From Nitrospira sp. (GTDB taxonomy: Bacteria > Nitrospirota > Nitrospiria > Nitrospirales > Nitrospiraceae): 64,000 bases of DNA. The stretch is taken from positions 372,001 through 436,000 of the forward strand of contig CP126122.1 in NCBI GenBank assembly GCA_030123565.1, read 5' to 3'. The notes beneath the pieces are model-generated. The model searched no databases. It was given only the letters and a program-made list of their open reading frames with translations, and was not told where the DNA came from. A program made the translations under genes and the position numbers. Below are positions 19,865-29,386 of the stretch, one piece after another. Position 1 is the first letter of the stretch. Every line of letters begins with the position of its first letter.

Positions 19865-21627
19865 TGGGATCGCCTTTCATAGGCCGAAAGCAACTCCAGG
19901 AGCGTGGTTTTCTTCAGCGGTTTGGTCATGTGGGCGTTGCAGCCCGCCTCAAAAATCCTGGTCGATTCCTCCTTGAGCGCCAGCGCGGTCAGGGCGACGA
20001 TTTGGACCGCCGGCAGACTCTGTTCCTGCTCCCATTTCCTGATGGTTTTCGTGGCGGTCTGGCCGTCCATGACCGGCATCTGCATATCCATGAGGATGAG
20101 GTCATAGTGGCCGTTCTGAAACTTGGCGACGCCGATCTGGCCGTTATCGGCGAGGTCCAGCCGGTGGGGTGTGTCCTTGAGATAGGACTGGATCAAGATC
20201 TGGTTGTCCTGTGAATCTTCGACCAGGAGGATTCGCAAGGAGCGGCCTTTGGACGGGGCTGTTGAGGACGTCCCTTGAGCCGCAGTCGAGAACCCACTCT
20301 TGCTTCGGCCCAGGGCGATACTGATGGTCTGCTGGAGATCGGAACGCCGGATCGGCTTGACCAAGTAGCCGCCCAGGCCGAGGTCGTAGGTCTTGGCGAT
20401 ATCGTCGGCCCATCGGTCGGAGGCCAGCATGATGATCGTGAGGCCGCTGAGTCGGGAATCGGCATGGATGCGTTCGATGACCTCGAACCCGTCCATTCCA
20501 GGCATCCGGCAATCCAGCAAGAGCAGGCCGAAGGGGGTCCCTGATTTTCTGGCGTCCTCCAGTGCCTCCATCGCCTGTTCACCGCTGTCGGCTTCCACGA
20601 CAGAGGCGCCCCAGCCGTAGAGTGTTTCGCGTAAGATCAGCCGGTTGGTCGGATAATCGTCCACGACCAGACAGCGGAGCCCGGTCAAGTTCATGGTGAC
20701 GGGGACTTTCGATGACGACGGGGTCGACTGAACCCCCAACCGGACGACACAGTGAAAGGTGCTGCCCTCGCCGACCGTGCTTTCGACCCAGATCCGGCCG
20801 TCCATGAGCTTTGCCAGTTGCTGGGAAATCGCCAGACCCAGACCTGTGCCTCCATACCGTCTGGCGATCGTGCTGTGGGCCTGGGTGAAGGTATCGAAGA
20901 TGGCCTGCAACTTGTCTTGCGGCACGCCGATCCCCGTATCTGCAATCGAGAATCGAATCACGCCCGGTTCCCGCCGCTCGGGATCGTTGGTGACCGTCAT
21001 GACGACGGATCCCTTGTCCGTGAATTTGATCGCATTCCCCAGCAGGTTCAGCAGGATTTGATACAGTCGGTTGGGATCGCCGATCAGGTGGCAGGGCACC
21101 TCGTTCGAGAGGTGGCAGACCAGTTCCAGACCCTTTTCATTGGCCCGCAGCGCCAACATTTCGCTGGCCTTGTCGAGCAGTTCGGAGAGGTCGAAGTCGA
21201 TCGCATCCAGGTCCAGGCGGCCCGATTCGACTTTGGAGAGGTCGAGAATGTCGTTGATCAGGCTCAGCAGGCTGGCTCCGGCGCGACGAAAGATGCGCAG
21301 GTACTTCCGCTGTTCGGGGGTGAGCGTGGTCTCCCACAACAGGTCGGCCATGCCGATGATGGCATTCATCGGGGTCCGGATCTCATGGCTCATGCTGGCC
21401 AGGAATTCACTCTTGGCGCGGTTGGCCACATCGGCGGCATCCTTCGCGTTCTGTAGTTCTTCGACCCGGCGTTTGAGTTCGTTCGAGACGCGGTCGAGCG
21501 CCCGTTCGGCTCGTCGGCGGGCGAGTTGTTCGCGCTGTAACGCCGTGGGTGGACGGGGAGTGGTGCGTGGGTTGCCTGTGGAGGGAGCGGCCGAGGGTCG
21601 TCGAGGTTGCGCGGTGCGTTTCGCCAT
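19861..21627 (-). CDS. Cytoplasmic hybrid histidine kinase with two receiver domains
   Basis: The start at ATG 21627 ([13 protein letters not shown]) is chosen because the longer open frame upstream is Arg/Pro-rich non-coding in character. The 588-residue protein has a short basic N-terminus, a coiled coil (about 30-70), a HisKA domain with His81 in [12 protein letters not shown], and a HATPase domain with [12 protein letters not shown] and [10 protein letters not shown]. Two receivers follow, with phosphoacceptor Asp in [12 protein letters not shown] and [13 protein letters not shown]. There is no transmembrane helix or sensor domain, so input must come from another protein. The neighbouring HPt and two response regulators complete a multistep phosphorelay. 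Confidence 0.9.
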   Translation of the reverse strand: MAKRTAQPRRPSAAPSTGNPRTTPRPPTALQREQLARRRAERALDRVSNELKRRVEELQNAKDAADVANRAKSEFLASMSHEIRTPMNAIIGMADLLWETTLTPEQRKYLRIFRRAGASLLSLINDILDLSKVESGRLDLDAIDFDLSELLDKASEMLALRANEKGLELVCHLSNEVPCHLIGDPNRLYQILLNLLGNAIKFTDKGSVVMTVTNDPERREPGVIRFSIADTGIGVPQDKLQAIFDTFTQAHSTIARRYGGTGLGLAISQQLAKLMDGRIWVESTVGEGSTFHCVVRLGVQSTPSSSKVPVTMNLTGLRCLVVDDYPTNRLILRETLYGWGASVVEADSGEQAMEALEDARKSGTPFGLLLLDCRMPGMDGFEVIERIHADSRLSGLTIIMLASDRWADDIAKTYDLGLGGYLVKPIRRSDLQQTISIALGRSKSGFSTAAQGTSSTAPSKGRSLRILLVEDSQDNQILIQSYLKDTPHRLDLADNGQIGVAKFQNGHYDLILMDMQMPVMDGQTATKTIRKWEQEQSLPAVQIVALTALALKEESTRIFEAGCNAHMTKPLKKTTLLELLSAYERRSQ

Positions 21628-21715
21628 GTCCTGGTCCGGTCGGCCCCAGTCCCTCGTGACGGTCCGCGACAGGGTTGCGCGGCATGCGGGAGGACGTCGC
21701 GACGGCGGGCGGGAA

Positions 21716-22720
21716 TCAGTCCTTGTGAGTGTGGTGCACGAGCGAGAGGACTCCGGCCTGTTTGGCGCGATTGCGCCCCTCTTGCTTCGCTTGGTAGAGC
21801 GCTTGGTCGGCGGCCCGAATGAGATCGGTGGGCGCGGCGACGCGACTGGGCACGGTGCTCGCAAAACCGAGACTGATGGTGACGGGATCGCCGTTGGGAT
21901 GTTTGATTTCCGCCTCGCAGACTTTCCGTCTGAGCGTATCGGCGACCTGTCCGGCGCCTTCCACCGTGGTTCCCGGCAGCACGATGACGAACTCGTCGCC
22001 GCCGTAACGGGCGACCAAGTCGCCGGGACGATTCACATGGCTCGAAATGAGCTGGGCGACCTGGCGGAGACATTCGTCCCCGGCCTGGTGGCCGTGGCTG
22101 TCGTTGTAGGTTTTGAAGAAATCGATGTCGAGCATGATCAGCGACAACGGCGTGGCCTCGCGCGCCGCCCGCCGCCATTCCTGGTCGAGGAAATCGTCGA
22201 ATTGCCGCCGGTTGGTGATCCCGGTCAAGCCGTCGAGGCAGGAGAGGCGCAACAACATCTGATTGGCTTCCTGCAGCTGGCGCATGACTTCCAGCAGTTC
22301 CTGCTCGCGTGCGCGGCGGCGCTCGATTTCATGGACGAGGCGGAGTACGCAACGGACACGCGTGAGGAGTTCTATCTTGCTGACGGGCTTGGCGACATAG
22401 TCGATCGCGCCGGCGGCGAAGGCGAGCTGCAGATCCACCGGATCCGTCTTGACCGTGACCATGATGATGGGGATGTCGCGATACCGTTCGACGGCCTTGA
22501 TTTGCCGGCAGGCTTCGATGCCGCTGGTGGCGGGCATGACGATATCCATTAAGATCAAATCCACCCGGCCGGTCGTCTGCTTGCCGCCGTCGAGCCCCAG
22601 CACGCGAAACGCCGCGGCGGCGGATTCCGCGACGAAGGTTTCTTCGTAGCCGGCATTGGCGAGGATGGATTGAATCAGCAGGCGATCGTCCGCCGAATCA
22701 TCGACGATCAGGATTCCCAT
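21716..22720 (-). CDS. Response regulator diguanylate cyclase (REC-GGDEF)
   Basis: A 334-residue, PleD-like protein. The N-terminal receiver has the acidic pair in ILIVDDS, the phosphoacceptor Asp59 in LILMDIVMP and the conserved Lys in YVAKPVS. After a coiled linker the GGDEF domain shows the intact active-site motif GGDEF at 240-244 and an RPGD inhibitory I-site at 231-234, so it should make cyclic di-GMP and be product-inhibited. It lies 45 bases downstream of another receiver protein and 88 bases before the hybrid kinase. It is therefore the likely final output of this phosphorelay, changing adhesion or motility through c-di-GMP. Confidence 0.92.
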   Translation of the reverse strand: MGILIVDDSADDRLLIQSILANAGYEETFVAESAAAAFRVLGLDGGKQTTGRVDLILMDIVMPATSGIEACRQIKAVERYRDIPIIMVTVKTDPVDLQLAFAAGAIDYVAKPVSKIELLTRVRCVLRLVHEIERRRAREQELLEVMRQLQEANQMLLRLSCLDGLTGITNRRQFDDFLDQEWRRAAREATPLSLIMLDIDFFKTYNDSHGHQAGDECLRQVAQLISSHVNRPGDLVARYGGDEFVIVLPGTTVEGAGQVADTLRRKVCEAEIKHPNGDPVTISLGFASTVPSRVAAPTDLIRAADQALYQAKQEGRNRAKQAGVLSLVHHTHKD

Positions 22721-22765
22721 GGTGCAGTGTCTCCCTGAAAGTGAGCCGTAGGGGGATGCTAGCAG

Positions 22766-23413
22766 CTAGTCGGTGTAAACACCAGGGTAAAGCTTTTTGA
22801 TGCAGGGGGTGCAGAGGCCGTGGCTGAATTCGGCTTCCGAATGTTGCTGGAGATACTCCTCCAATTGCTGCCAGAAGCCTTGATCGTTCCGAATCTTTTT
22901 GCAGGAGGCGCAGATCGGCACGAGGCCTTTCAGGACCTTCACCTCGCGCAGGGCCCGCTGCAGTTCTTCGTTGCTGCGGCGCAGTTCCTGTTCGCGGGCC
23001 TTGCGGCAATCCATTTCCTTCTTCAGGGTAAGCGCGGAGTTCACGCGGGCGTGGAGTTCCACGCTGTTGACCGGTTTCGTGATGAAGTCCATGGCGCCAG
23101 CCGAAAAGGCCGCTTGCAGGTTGTCCAGATCGGTCTTGGCGGTGATGACGATGACAGGGATGTCCCGTAAGAAGTCCCGGCTCTTGATATGCCGCGTGGC
23201 GGCGACTCCGTCCGTGTCCGGCATAAGGAAATCCATCAGGATCAAGTCGATGGGATGGGGTTGATCGGCCGGTGGTGGATGGTCGATGCCGAGGTGACCG
23301 TAGGCCGCGGCGGCCGAGTCCGCGAGGAGAAGATCCTGATGCCCCGCCTTATTCAGGATCATCCGCAGCAGCAACTGTTGGTCCAGGGAGTCGTCAACGA
23401 TCAAGATGCTCAT
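22766..23413 (-). CDS. Response regulator with a C-terminal four-Cys tail
   Basis: Residues 1-130 form a receiver domain (ILIVDDS, Asp61 in LILMDFLMP, Lys in FITKPVN). A coiled coil follows (about 132-160), ending in a 45-residue tail with PICASCKKIRNDQGFW and FSHGLCTPC, that is Cys168, Cys171, Cys201 and Cys204. This tail is common at the end of receiver and PAS proteins and probably binds a metal or senses redox state. No DNA-binding or enzyme domain is present, so it likely acts through protein contacts. It is the first gene of the phosphorelay cluster. Confidence 0.85.
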   Translation of the reverse strand: MSILIVDDSLDQQLLLRMILNKAGHQDLLLADSAAAAYGHLGIDHPPPADQPHPIDLILMDFLMPDTDGVAATRHIKSRDFLRDIPVIVITAKTDLDNLQAAFSAGAMDFITKPVNSVELHARVNSALTLKKEMDCRKAREQELRRSNEELQRALREVKVLKGLVPICASCKKIRNDQGFWQQLEEYLQQHSEAEFSHGLCTPCIKKLYPGVYTD

Positions 23414-23572
23414 GCAGCGACCTCATTCGGCTGACGGCGTGAGGCAAGGCCGAGATAGGCGGATGGAACAGGCCGGAAGATGAATATCCCTTCGAGCCAT
23501 CCGGCCGGTGCAGTCCGGCAGGACCTGTATCGGCGGAATCGATGGAGAGGTTAAGCAGAGCGACGGGTGGGA

Positions 23573-24022
23573 TTAACGTTGAAGCGCTGCCTTGACCAGG
23601 TCGCTCACGACTTTCCCGTCCACGGATTGGCCGGCCAGACGGGCCATGACGGCTTTCATGACCTGGCCCATGTCTTTGAGGGACGATGCGCCGGATTCTT
23701 TGATTACGGCTTCTACGATACGAACAACCTCATCGGTGGAGAGGGCGGTAGGGAGATAGCCTTCGATGATGACGATCTCTTGCCGCTCCTTCGCCGCGAG
23801 GTCCTGCCGGTTGCCCTTTTCAAACTGTTCAGCCGCTTCCTTACGTTGCTTGATGAGGGTGGTCATGATCCGGCTCATCGCGGCATCGTCCAAGTCCTGC
23901 TTCAGCTCGACTTCCTTGTTCAGGACGGCGGCTTTGATCATGCGGATGACGTCCATGCGCAGTTGGTCCCTGGACTTCATGGCCGATTTCAGATCTTCGC
24001 TCAAACGGTCACGTAGCGACAT
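23573..24022 (-). CDS. GatB/YqeY domain protein
   Basis: The family start MSLRDRLSEDLKSAMKSRD is at ATG 24022; the open frame extends further upstream without similarity. The 149-residue protein is the usual size of YqeY proteins, with the central IKAAVLNKEVE and the C-terminal MGQVMKAVMARLAGQSVDGK motifs. This domain is related to the tail of the GatB subunit of tRNA-dependent amidotransferases and is thought to contact tRNA; the exact role of the stand-alone protein is unsettled. It is followed by 160 bases before the response-regulator gene and appears to be monocistronic. Confidence 0.88.
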   Translation of the reverse strand: MSLRDRLSEDLKSAMKSRDQLRMDVIRMIKAAVLNKEVELKQDLDDAAMSRIMTTLIKQRKEAAEQFEKGNRQDLAAKERQEIVIIEGYLPTALSTDEVVRIVEAVIKESGASSLKDMGQVMKAVMARLAGQSVDGKVVSDLVKAALQR

Positions 24023-24225
24023 CGGATTCCTTCCGAAAGGGGACTCTTGCGCAGAATAGCGTTTTTGCCGGAAGCAGTCAACGTGCAACGGGCGCGGCGT
24101 TTCCTCTGTGAGAGGAAACCGGATGGTTCCTGCGGCACGTTTTCGAGTTGAGAGTCGCAGAAGAGTATCCCATAATGCCCGCCAGTGGTGCCGGAGGTGC
24201 TGAATTCATCGAAGGGAGGAACGGC

Positions 24226-24435
24226 ATGAATCATACAAGCGGCAGCGTAGGAGGAGTACGGCTTGGCGGGATTGTCTGCGGCCTGATCGTCACCGTGATG
24301 TTGATCACGGGCTGCTCGAGTGACAAACCCAAACCGATGGCGCAGCCGTCGTCGGAACAGGTGAAGGGAAGTGCCGACCGCGCCTTCGACAAGCTCAAAC
24401 AGGAAGAGCGAGATCACAAGCCGGCAGGGATGTAG
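24226..24435 (+). CDS. Small lipoprotein
   Basis: ATG 24226 is preceded by AAGGGAGG at good spacing. The 69-residue product has a signal with lipobox VMLITGC followed by SSDKPKPM, then a short charged tail ending in KQEERDHKPAGM. Nothing but the lipidation signal is recognisable. It is transcribed away from the yqeY-like gene and converges with the MFS transporter, whose end is 26 bases away. Small lipoproteins of this type often have structural roles in the envelope; no function can be assigned here. Confidence 0.65.
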   Translation: MNHTSGSVGGVRLGGIVCGLIVTVMLITGCSSDKPKPMAQPSSEQVKGSADRAFDKLKQEERDHKPAGM

Positions 24436-24460
24436 CGGGTCGGCGTGGCCGGTCGATTCC

Positions 24461-25891
24461 TTAGGGAACCGCGCGGGGACTTCTCCAGGGCAACAAGGCC
24501 GTGAGCGGTTTGATCAGCGGGAGTTCCCACACGAGCTGTCGACGGGGCGGGGGGACGATGCGCCGCGGTTCGCCGAACGTCCCCAGCAGGCTCAGCACAA
24601 TCAGCAATCGAAGCATTCCGGACAGGCAGAACACCAGCGGCAGGTTCGAGGCGGGCGTCAGCTCCCACAGGCCGAGCGAGAGCCGGGCTGGCATGACCAC
24701 GGCGAGCCAGCTCCCGGTCAGGGCTCCGATTCCCCAACCGATGGCGTTCACGGCATTGGCCAACGCTACCCCCCTCGTTCTCTCTTCAGGCCGGACCGCA
24801 TCGAACACATAGTTTTGCAGGCTCAACGACAGCCCTGCCCAGACCACTCCGCCGAAGAAATTGACGATCATGAGATACAAGTGCTGTTCACTGACGATAT
24901 AGGCCATGGGTAACAGGGGGACGGTCAGGCCTGTCACGGTCAAGATGGTCTTGTTTCCATACCGATCTCCAAGCTGCCCCCACGGCTGTAACGTGGCGAA
25001 CTGGCCCAGGAGACTCGCAGCCATCCATCCGGCATACTGCAGATAGCTCCAATGCAGATCTCGTAACAGGTAGACCACAAAGAAGGGGCCCGAGATGAGC
25101 ACGGCGAAATGCATCAGGCTCGAAAACAGCAGAAAATAGCGAAAGTCTGACGTGGCGGTTTTGCTGAGAAAATGCCGGAAGCCGTTCGGGGCGTCGATTC
25201 GGTGAATCGGCACCAATTTGGAGATTCTGGTTTGACAGCCGGTGGCTCCCACCCGTGCGGCTGCGGCACCCAGGAAAACGACCGCGAATCCGAGCCAACT
25301 GATCCCCCACTGTTGTCCGACCGTCAGGATCGCTCCCGCCGTTCCCAGAGCCACAAAACTCGTCAAGGCGGTGATCCGAGCCCGTTGAGCGAAATAGGCG
25401 CCTCGGTTGTCGGCATCCACCAGATCGACCAGCAGGCTATTCCAGACCGGGGTTGTGGCATGTCCACAGGCGAAGTACAACATCGCGCATCCGATCAAGA
25501 GCCAGGGGCCATGGCCAGGCATGAATAGAGGAAGGGCGAGGAGCGGGAGCCAGCAGAGGGCTTGGGCCCAGCCGCCGGTAATGATGAGGCGATCCGGCAT
25601 GCGAAGGTGCTGGAGCAGCTTCACAGACGACAATTGGGCCACCATTCCGGTCAATTGGGGTAACGCGGAGAGGATGCCGATGTGGAAGGGTGAGGCCTGC
25701 AGGAGCAGGGCAAAGGCTGAGAAATAATTCTCCCCGCCGCCCTGCGCGGCTGCTTGAAAGGCCGCGTCACGGAGGCCGTATTGCCGGCTCAAGGCCTTGG
25801 CGTCTTCTTCAAGGGGAGTGCCGGTGCCGCTCGAGGATTCAATTTCACCGGGAGTGAGGGGATTTTCCTGGTGGGCCTGTGGCTGGTTCAT
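24461..25891 (-). CDS. Major facilitator superfamily transporter
   Basis: The start is taken at ATG 25891 (MNQPQAHQENPLTPGE); the longer frame upstream overlaps the divergent promoter region. The 476-residue protein has twelve hydrophobic segments in two groups. The loop LGDRYGNKTILTVTGL matches the cytoplasmic loop motif (GxxxDRxGxR/K) of MFS carriers in the second half. The N-terminal 45 residues are polar and cytoplasmic. The substrate cannot be predicted, and neighbouring genes give no hint. The related group includes uncharacterised MFS proteins often annotated only as transporters. Confidence 0.85.
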   Translation of the reverse strand: MNQPQAHQENPLTPGEIESSSGTGTPLEEDAKALSRQYGLRDAAFQAAAQGGGENYFSAFALLLQASPFHIGILSALPQLTGMVAQLSSVKLLQHLRMPDRLIITGGWAQALCWLPLLALPLFMPGHGPWLLIGCAMLYFACGHATTPVWNSLLVDLVDADNRGAYFAQRARITALTSFVALGTAGAILTVGQQWGISWLGFAVVFLGAAAARVGATGCQTRISKLVPIHRIDAPNGFRHFLSKTATSDFRYFLLFSSLMHFAVLISGPFFVVYLLRDLHWSYLQYAGWMAASLLGQFATLQPWGQLGDRYGNKTILTVTGLTVPLLPMAYIVSEQHLYLMIVNFFGGVVWAGLSLSLQNYVFDAVRPEERTRGVALANAVNAIGWGIGALTGSWLAVVMPARLSLGLWELTPASNLPLVFCLSGMLRLLIVLSLLGTFGEPRRIVPPPRRQLVWELPLIKPLTALLPWRSPRAVP

Positions 25892-26026
25892 GAAACCACG
25901 TGAGGAACAGGGCCTAGAGTCTGCATGGGCGTCGTTCGGATTATACCAGAGCAGGGCCTTTCCCCGTGTCTTTCGATGAAACGGCACCCCGTTGACCCCT
26001 TTGTCGACAGTGAGTACGATAATCCC

Positions 26027-26722
26027 ATGGACCCTATGATATCAGGATCAGGTTCGAGCCGGTCAGCCGGTGGTGGCGGCAGGAGATCGGTCCGGGGGCT
26101 GGCCGCTGTACTGTGTGTGGCGGCGGGGCTGGGGTTGCCGTACGGCCTTGCGGAAGGCCGCGATCTGCTGGTGCCGAAGGAGCAGGAGACGACTGAATTT
26201 GAGCCGACCGAAACGCCCTCCCTCGATGTGCAGCAGAAAGGCGTTCCGCAGTCGCTCTTCACCTGGATCAAGATGGCGCGTGGCTACGATGTGGAATGGG
26301 ACACGTTTGGGCGAAAGGGCTGGTATACGCAGGATCCTCGCCTAAAGCCTATCGCGCCTGGTACGACGGTCTTCACTCCCGACACGCCGGCGGTCTATAT
26401 CGTGTTTGAGGTGGCTCCGCTTGAAGATCCGGCGCAGTTTGCCGCACAGGTCTTCCACGTGGGCGCGGACGGGAAGACCGATGAAAGCCCGCTTGTGTAT
26501 GATCGGTTGGAAGTGCCGGGCCATGAGCGATATGGGTTCTTAGAGTTGAAAAAGCCGTCGGATCAGTGGCCGCAAGGGAAATACGTCGTCAAGATCTATA
26601 TTACCTCGCTGGGGCAGCAACCCTTTCATGCCGTCAATCAAGTCGGGACGATGCGGTTCAGCATCACGGACCAACCGACTCCTGCTGCGTCGCCTGATTT
26701 CCCGGGCTCCATGACCCGTTGA
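26027..26722 (+). CDS. Exported protein of unknown function
   Basis: The gene can start at ATG 26027 or 26036; both lead into a Gly/Ser-rich stretch followed by a signal sequence (LAAVLCVAAGLGLPYGLAEG). The mature part of about 180 residues has an immunoglobulin-like beta pattern (TPAVYIVFEVAP, RYGFLELKKPSDQWPQGKYV, VVKIYI), a form seen in periplasmic adhesion or binding modules. No Cys-based or catalytic motif is evident. It is divergent from the MFS gene, with about 135 bases shared for promoters. I do not recognise the family. Confidence 0.6.
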   Translation: MDPMISGSGSSRSAGGGGRRSVRGLAAVLCVAAGLGLPYGLAEGRDLLVPKEQETTEFEPTETPSLDVQQKGVPQSLFTWIKMARGYDVEWDTFGRKGWYTQDPRLKPIAPGTTVFTPDTPAVYIVFEVAPLEDPAQFAAQVFHVGADGKTDESPLVYDRLEVPGHERYGFLELKKPSDQWPQGKYVVKIYITSLGQQPFHAVNQVGTMRFSITDQPTPAASPDFPGSMTR

Positions 26723-26816
26723 AAATGTCCCTCTGCCTGGTCTAACGTGCTCGCACCGTTCGCTCCGGTCAAACGGGCGAGACGGTGGTCGGTCGAATTT
26801 ACCCTGGAGCAGATGC

Positions 26817-27092
26817 ATGAAGGAAACCGATGCGGAGAAATTGGCGCTGCTGTACGAGCGTTTTCGCGATGTCTGTCTGGTCGAGAAGGAAGTCTGGACG
26901 GAAATCTATATGCCGCGCACGTTCAAGGAGGGCACCGCCGTCCGGACGAACGTGCAAGACCGGTATGATGTCGTGATCGATGACCAGGCGGTGGAAGACG
27001 CGTTGGAGGCGAATATCCCTCTCGGGAAAGCCGCATTGGGTGCGGCCATCCAGGAGTATCGGGATCACATCAGTTTTGTGAAAAAGACCTGA
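26817..27092 (+). CDS. Small soluble protein of unknown function
   Basis: A 91-residue acidic protein beginning MKETDAEKLALLYERFRDV and ending with DHISFVKKT. No signal peptide, Cys or metal motif is visible. It lies 94 bases after the exported protein gene in the same direction and could share its transcript. The composition (regular charged helices, ordinary codon use) supports a real gene, but no family is known to me. It converges with the glutathione peroxidase gene. Confidence 0.55.
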   Translation: MKETDAEKLALLYERFRDVCLVEKEVWTEIYMPRTFKEGTAVRTNVQDRYDVVIDDQAVEDALEANIPLGKAALGAAIQEYRDHISFVKKT

Positions 27093-27137
27093 CAGGATGC
27101 TGAAAAAGCCCGCCACTTGCTACATGCAGGACAGCCG

Positions 27138-27758
27138 TCAGTTCTTCGCGAGAAATCGCTCCACGTCTCGCACCACTTCGTCTGCCAGCGGTTTCGTCCG
27201 GTGATGATAGCGGGCCACGACGTTGCCGGAGCGGTCCACCAAATACTTCTGAAAGTTCCATTCGACCTCGCCAGGAAACGGACTCTGTTCGGTGAGATAC
27301 TGATAGAGCGGGTGCTTGTCGCCGCCTTTCACGCTGATCTTGCTGAAGAGCGGGAACCCGACACTGTATTTCGTCAGGCAAAATCCCTTGATCTCCTCGT
27401 TGGTTCCCGGTTCTTGCTGGCCGAAATTGTTGGCCGGGAAGGCCAGGACCTCAAATCCCTTGTCCCTGTAAGTCTCGTACATCTTTTCAAGATCGGCGTA
27501 TTGCGGGGTATTGCCGCAGAAGCTGGCGGTATTCACCAGCATGATCACCTTCCCCTTGAATTGGCTCAAGGAGACCGGTTTGCCGTCGATGTCGTCCATC
27601 GTGAAATCATAGACAGTCGAAGCTTTGGCAGCCATACGGATCGCTCCTTGTTCCACCGCACCGGCCCAATCAAGCCCCAGAAGGGCGCCGAGCCCGAAAC
27701 CCATCATGAGCCCGACTGCGAGGACCCTCCATAAATCGGTTGCTCCAGAGCGCGGCAT
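27138..27758 (-). CDS. Exported glutathione peroxidase family protein
   Basis: The 206-residue protein has an N-terminal hydrophobic helix (about 11-32) that places the enzyme outside the cytoplasm or in the membrane. The peroxidatic Cys81 is in VNTASFCGNTPQY, the Gln lies in NNFGQQEPGT and the Trp/Asn pair in EVEWNFQKYLVDRSG. A Cys in IKGFCLTKYSVGFP fits the resolving Cys of thioredoxin-dependent members. The usual FPCNQF Cys is replaced (FPANNF). It should reduce hydrogen or lipid peroxides using a dithiol reductant. It lies 15 bases downstream of htpX, so envelope stress protection is a plausible shared theme. Confidence 0.9.
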   Translation of the reverse strand: MPRSGATDLWRVLAVGLMMGFGLGALLGLDWAGAVEQGAIRMAAKASTVYDFTMDDIDGKPVSLSQFKGKVIMLVNTASFCGNTPQYADLEKMYETYRDKGFEVLAFPANNFGQQEPGTNEEIKGFCLTKYSVGFPLFSKISVKGGDKHPLYQYLTEQSPFPGEVEWNFQKYLVDRSGNVVARYHHRTKPLADEVVRDVERFLAKN

Positions 27759-27773
27759 GTGAAGACTCCTTGG

Positions 27774-28691
27774 TTAGAGGCGCTGCAAGGCCGCGACCCG
27801 TTCCTCGATCGGCGGATGGGTCGCCAGTAGATGCATGAAGCCGGACGTGTTGCCGGAAATCTTCATGGTGGCGAGGGCATCCTGGGTCGAATATTCGAAC
27901 CGGGCGCGATTCACCCACCGGTCGATCGCCTGCAGGGCATTGATCATCGACTCCTTGCCGTACACCTTCGCCGAGAAGGCGTCCGCGGCATACTCCCGGC
28001 GGCGCGAATGCCAGCTGACAACCAGCATGGCCAGCACCGACAGGACGACCTGCAAGAAGATATAGACGACGAAGCCCAGGATCGGATTGCCGCTCTGGCC
28101 CTCTTCGCGGTCGCCGCCTTGTGGTTGCGCCACCATCTGGTACACGAAGTTGCTGATGTAGTAGACGAACGTATTCATCAAGCCGGCCAGTACCGTGGTG
28201 GAAAACATGTCGCCGTTGAAGACATGGCCCATTTCGTGGGCGAGCACCGCCTTGACCTCGTCCTCGCGCAGGTTGGCCAGCAGCCCGGTCGACACCGCGA
28301 CCATGGCGTTGTTCTTGCTCGGACCTGTGGCGAAGGCGTTGGGGTCCGGCGATTCGTACACCCAGACTTCCGGCATCATAATGTGGAGGCGCTGGGCGAT
28401 CTCCTGCACGGAGCCATAGATGACCTGTTCGGCGTGCGTGCGCGGCTGCGTAATCTGGGTGCAGTCCAGCATGGCGCGGGCCATCTGTTTGGAGAACAGC
28501 AAGCTGATGAAGGCACCGCCGAATCCGATGACCAGCGACCAGACCAGCAGTTCCTGGTTGAAGGCCCCCCGGACATCGATGCCGAAGGCCGGCAGGACCA
28601 CGTTGATCAGAATCCTGACCGTGATCGACAGCGTCAGATAGATGAGAAGATTCGAAATGAGCAGCAACCCGATACCCTTCAACCACTTCAT
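27774..28691 (-). CDS. htpX: Zinc metalloprotease HtpX homologue
   Basis: The start is ATG 28691 (MKWLKGIGLLLISNLLIYLT); the longer frame has no family similarity upstream. The 305-residue protein has two N-terminal helices, the zinc-binding site HEMGH at 152-156 within VLAHEMGHVFNG, the third ligand region RREYAADAFSAK, and two further helices between them. This order is the M48B HtpX family, inner-membrane proteases that degrade misfolded membrane proteins under envelope stress. The C-terminal HLLATHPPIEERVAALQRL is the family ending. It is divergent from the cupredoxin gene. Confidence 0.94.
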   Translation of the reverse strand: MKWLKGIGLLLISNLLIYLTLSITVRILINVVLPAFGIDVRGAFNQELLVWSLVIGFGGAFISLLFSKQMARAMLDCTQITQPRTHAEQVIYGSVQEIAQRLHIMMPEVWVYESPDPNAFATGPSKNNAMVAVSTGLLANLREDEVKAVLAHEMGHVFNGDMFSTTVLAGLMNTFVYYISNFVYQMVAQPQGGDREEGQSGNPILGFVVYIFLQVVLSVLAMLVVSWHSRRREYAADAFSAKVYGKESMINALQAIDRWVNRARFEYSTQDALATMKISGNTSGFMHLLATHPPIEERVAALQRL

Positions 28692-28927
28692 GTATTCCTC
28701 CTTGGAGGCCCGTCTTCCATGCTCGTCACCCGCTTCGGATGAGAAACGGACCTGGGATGCATTATACCGAATCTTAAACGGACTTGGTGAGCGATCAGCC
28801 CGGCAACAGACGGTCCGATATACGAGCAGATAAGATAATACCATTTCTCCATCGGTCAAGGTGCCGGGCAAGACCGGCGGGGGGCGGGCGTTGACCGCCT
28901 CCGTACCCTTCTGTTAGAAAATGCGCT

Positions 28928-29374
28928 ATGAGAACCGGGGTGTCTCCTTGTCGCGTGAGTATGCTGACGGTTGTACTGTTGTGGAGCGTCGCCGCTCCTA
29001 CGCTCGCGACTGCGGCCGATCAAGCGCCGCAAGTTCCTCCGTTGGCTGTGCCGGTCGACCAGCTGGACGGCATTCAGCGCGCCACCGTGATCCTGGACAG
29101 TTACTCCTATACGCCGAACCATTTGATCGTCCAGTCCGGAAAGACAGTCGAGTTGCTCCTTACGAGCATCACCACCCTGACTCCGCATAATTTCGTCTTG
29201 AAGAATGAGGCCGCGGGGGTGTCGATCGAACGCGACGTGAGGGCGGGACGAACCGTCACGGTGCAGTTCACGCCGACGAAGCCCGGTACCTACACGTTCT
29301 ACTGTGACAAGAAACTGCTGTTTCTGCCCAGCCACCGGGAAAAGGGCATGGAAGGCACGTTGGAAGTCAGATAA
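28928..29374 (+). CDS. Exported cupredoxin-fold protein
   Basis: A 148-residue protein with a signal peptide ending near residue 30 (APTLATAADQ). The copper ligands of a plastocyanin/azurin-like site are in order: His87 in TLTPHNFVL, Cys126 in TYTFYCDKK, His136 in LPSHREKG and Met141 in GMEG. It likely carries one copper ion and transfers electrons in the periplasm, or shuttles copper. The stop TAA (29372-29374) is followed at once by an AGGAGG ribosome site for the squalene/phytoene synthase gene, so they seem co-transcribed, although the two functions are unrelated. Confidence 0.85.
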   Translation: MRTGVSPCRVSMLTVVLLWSVAAPTLATAADQAPQVPPLAVPVDQLDGIQRATVILDSYSYTPNHLIVQSGKTVELLLTSITTLTPHNFVLKNEAAGVSIERDVRAGRTVTVQFTPTKPGTYTFYCDKKLLFLPSHREKGMEGTLEVR

Positions 29375-29386
29375 GCAGGAGGCTCC

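Noticed and set aside
21071-22552. 493-residue plus-strand open frame
   Set aside because: It is antisense to the hybrid kinase and the REC-GGDEF gene, both of which have full motif support.
27093-27137. Repeat element suggested by CAGGATGCTGAAAAAGCCCG after the small gene at 26817
   Set aside because: The phrase resembles a common intergenic repeat, but only one short copy is present in the window, so it cannot be supported.
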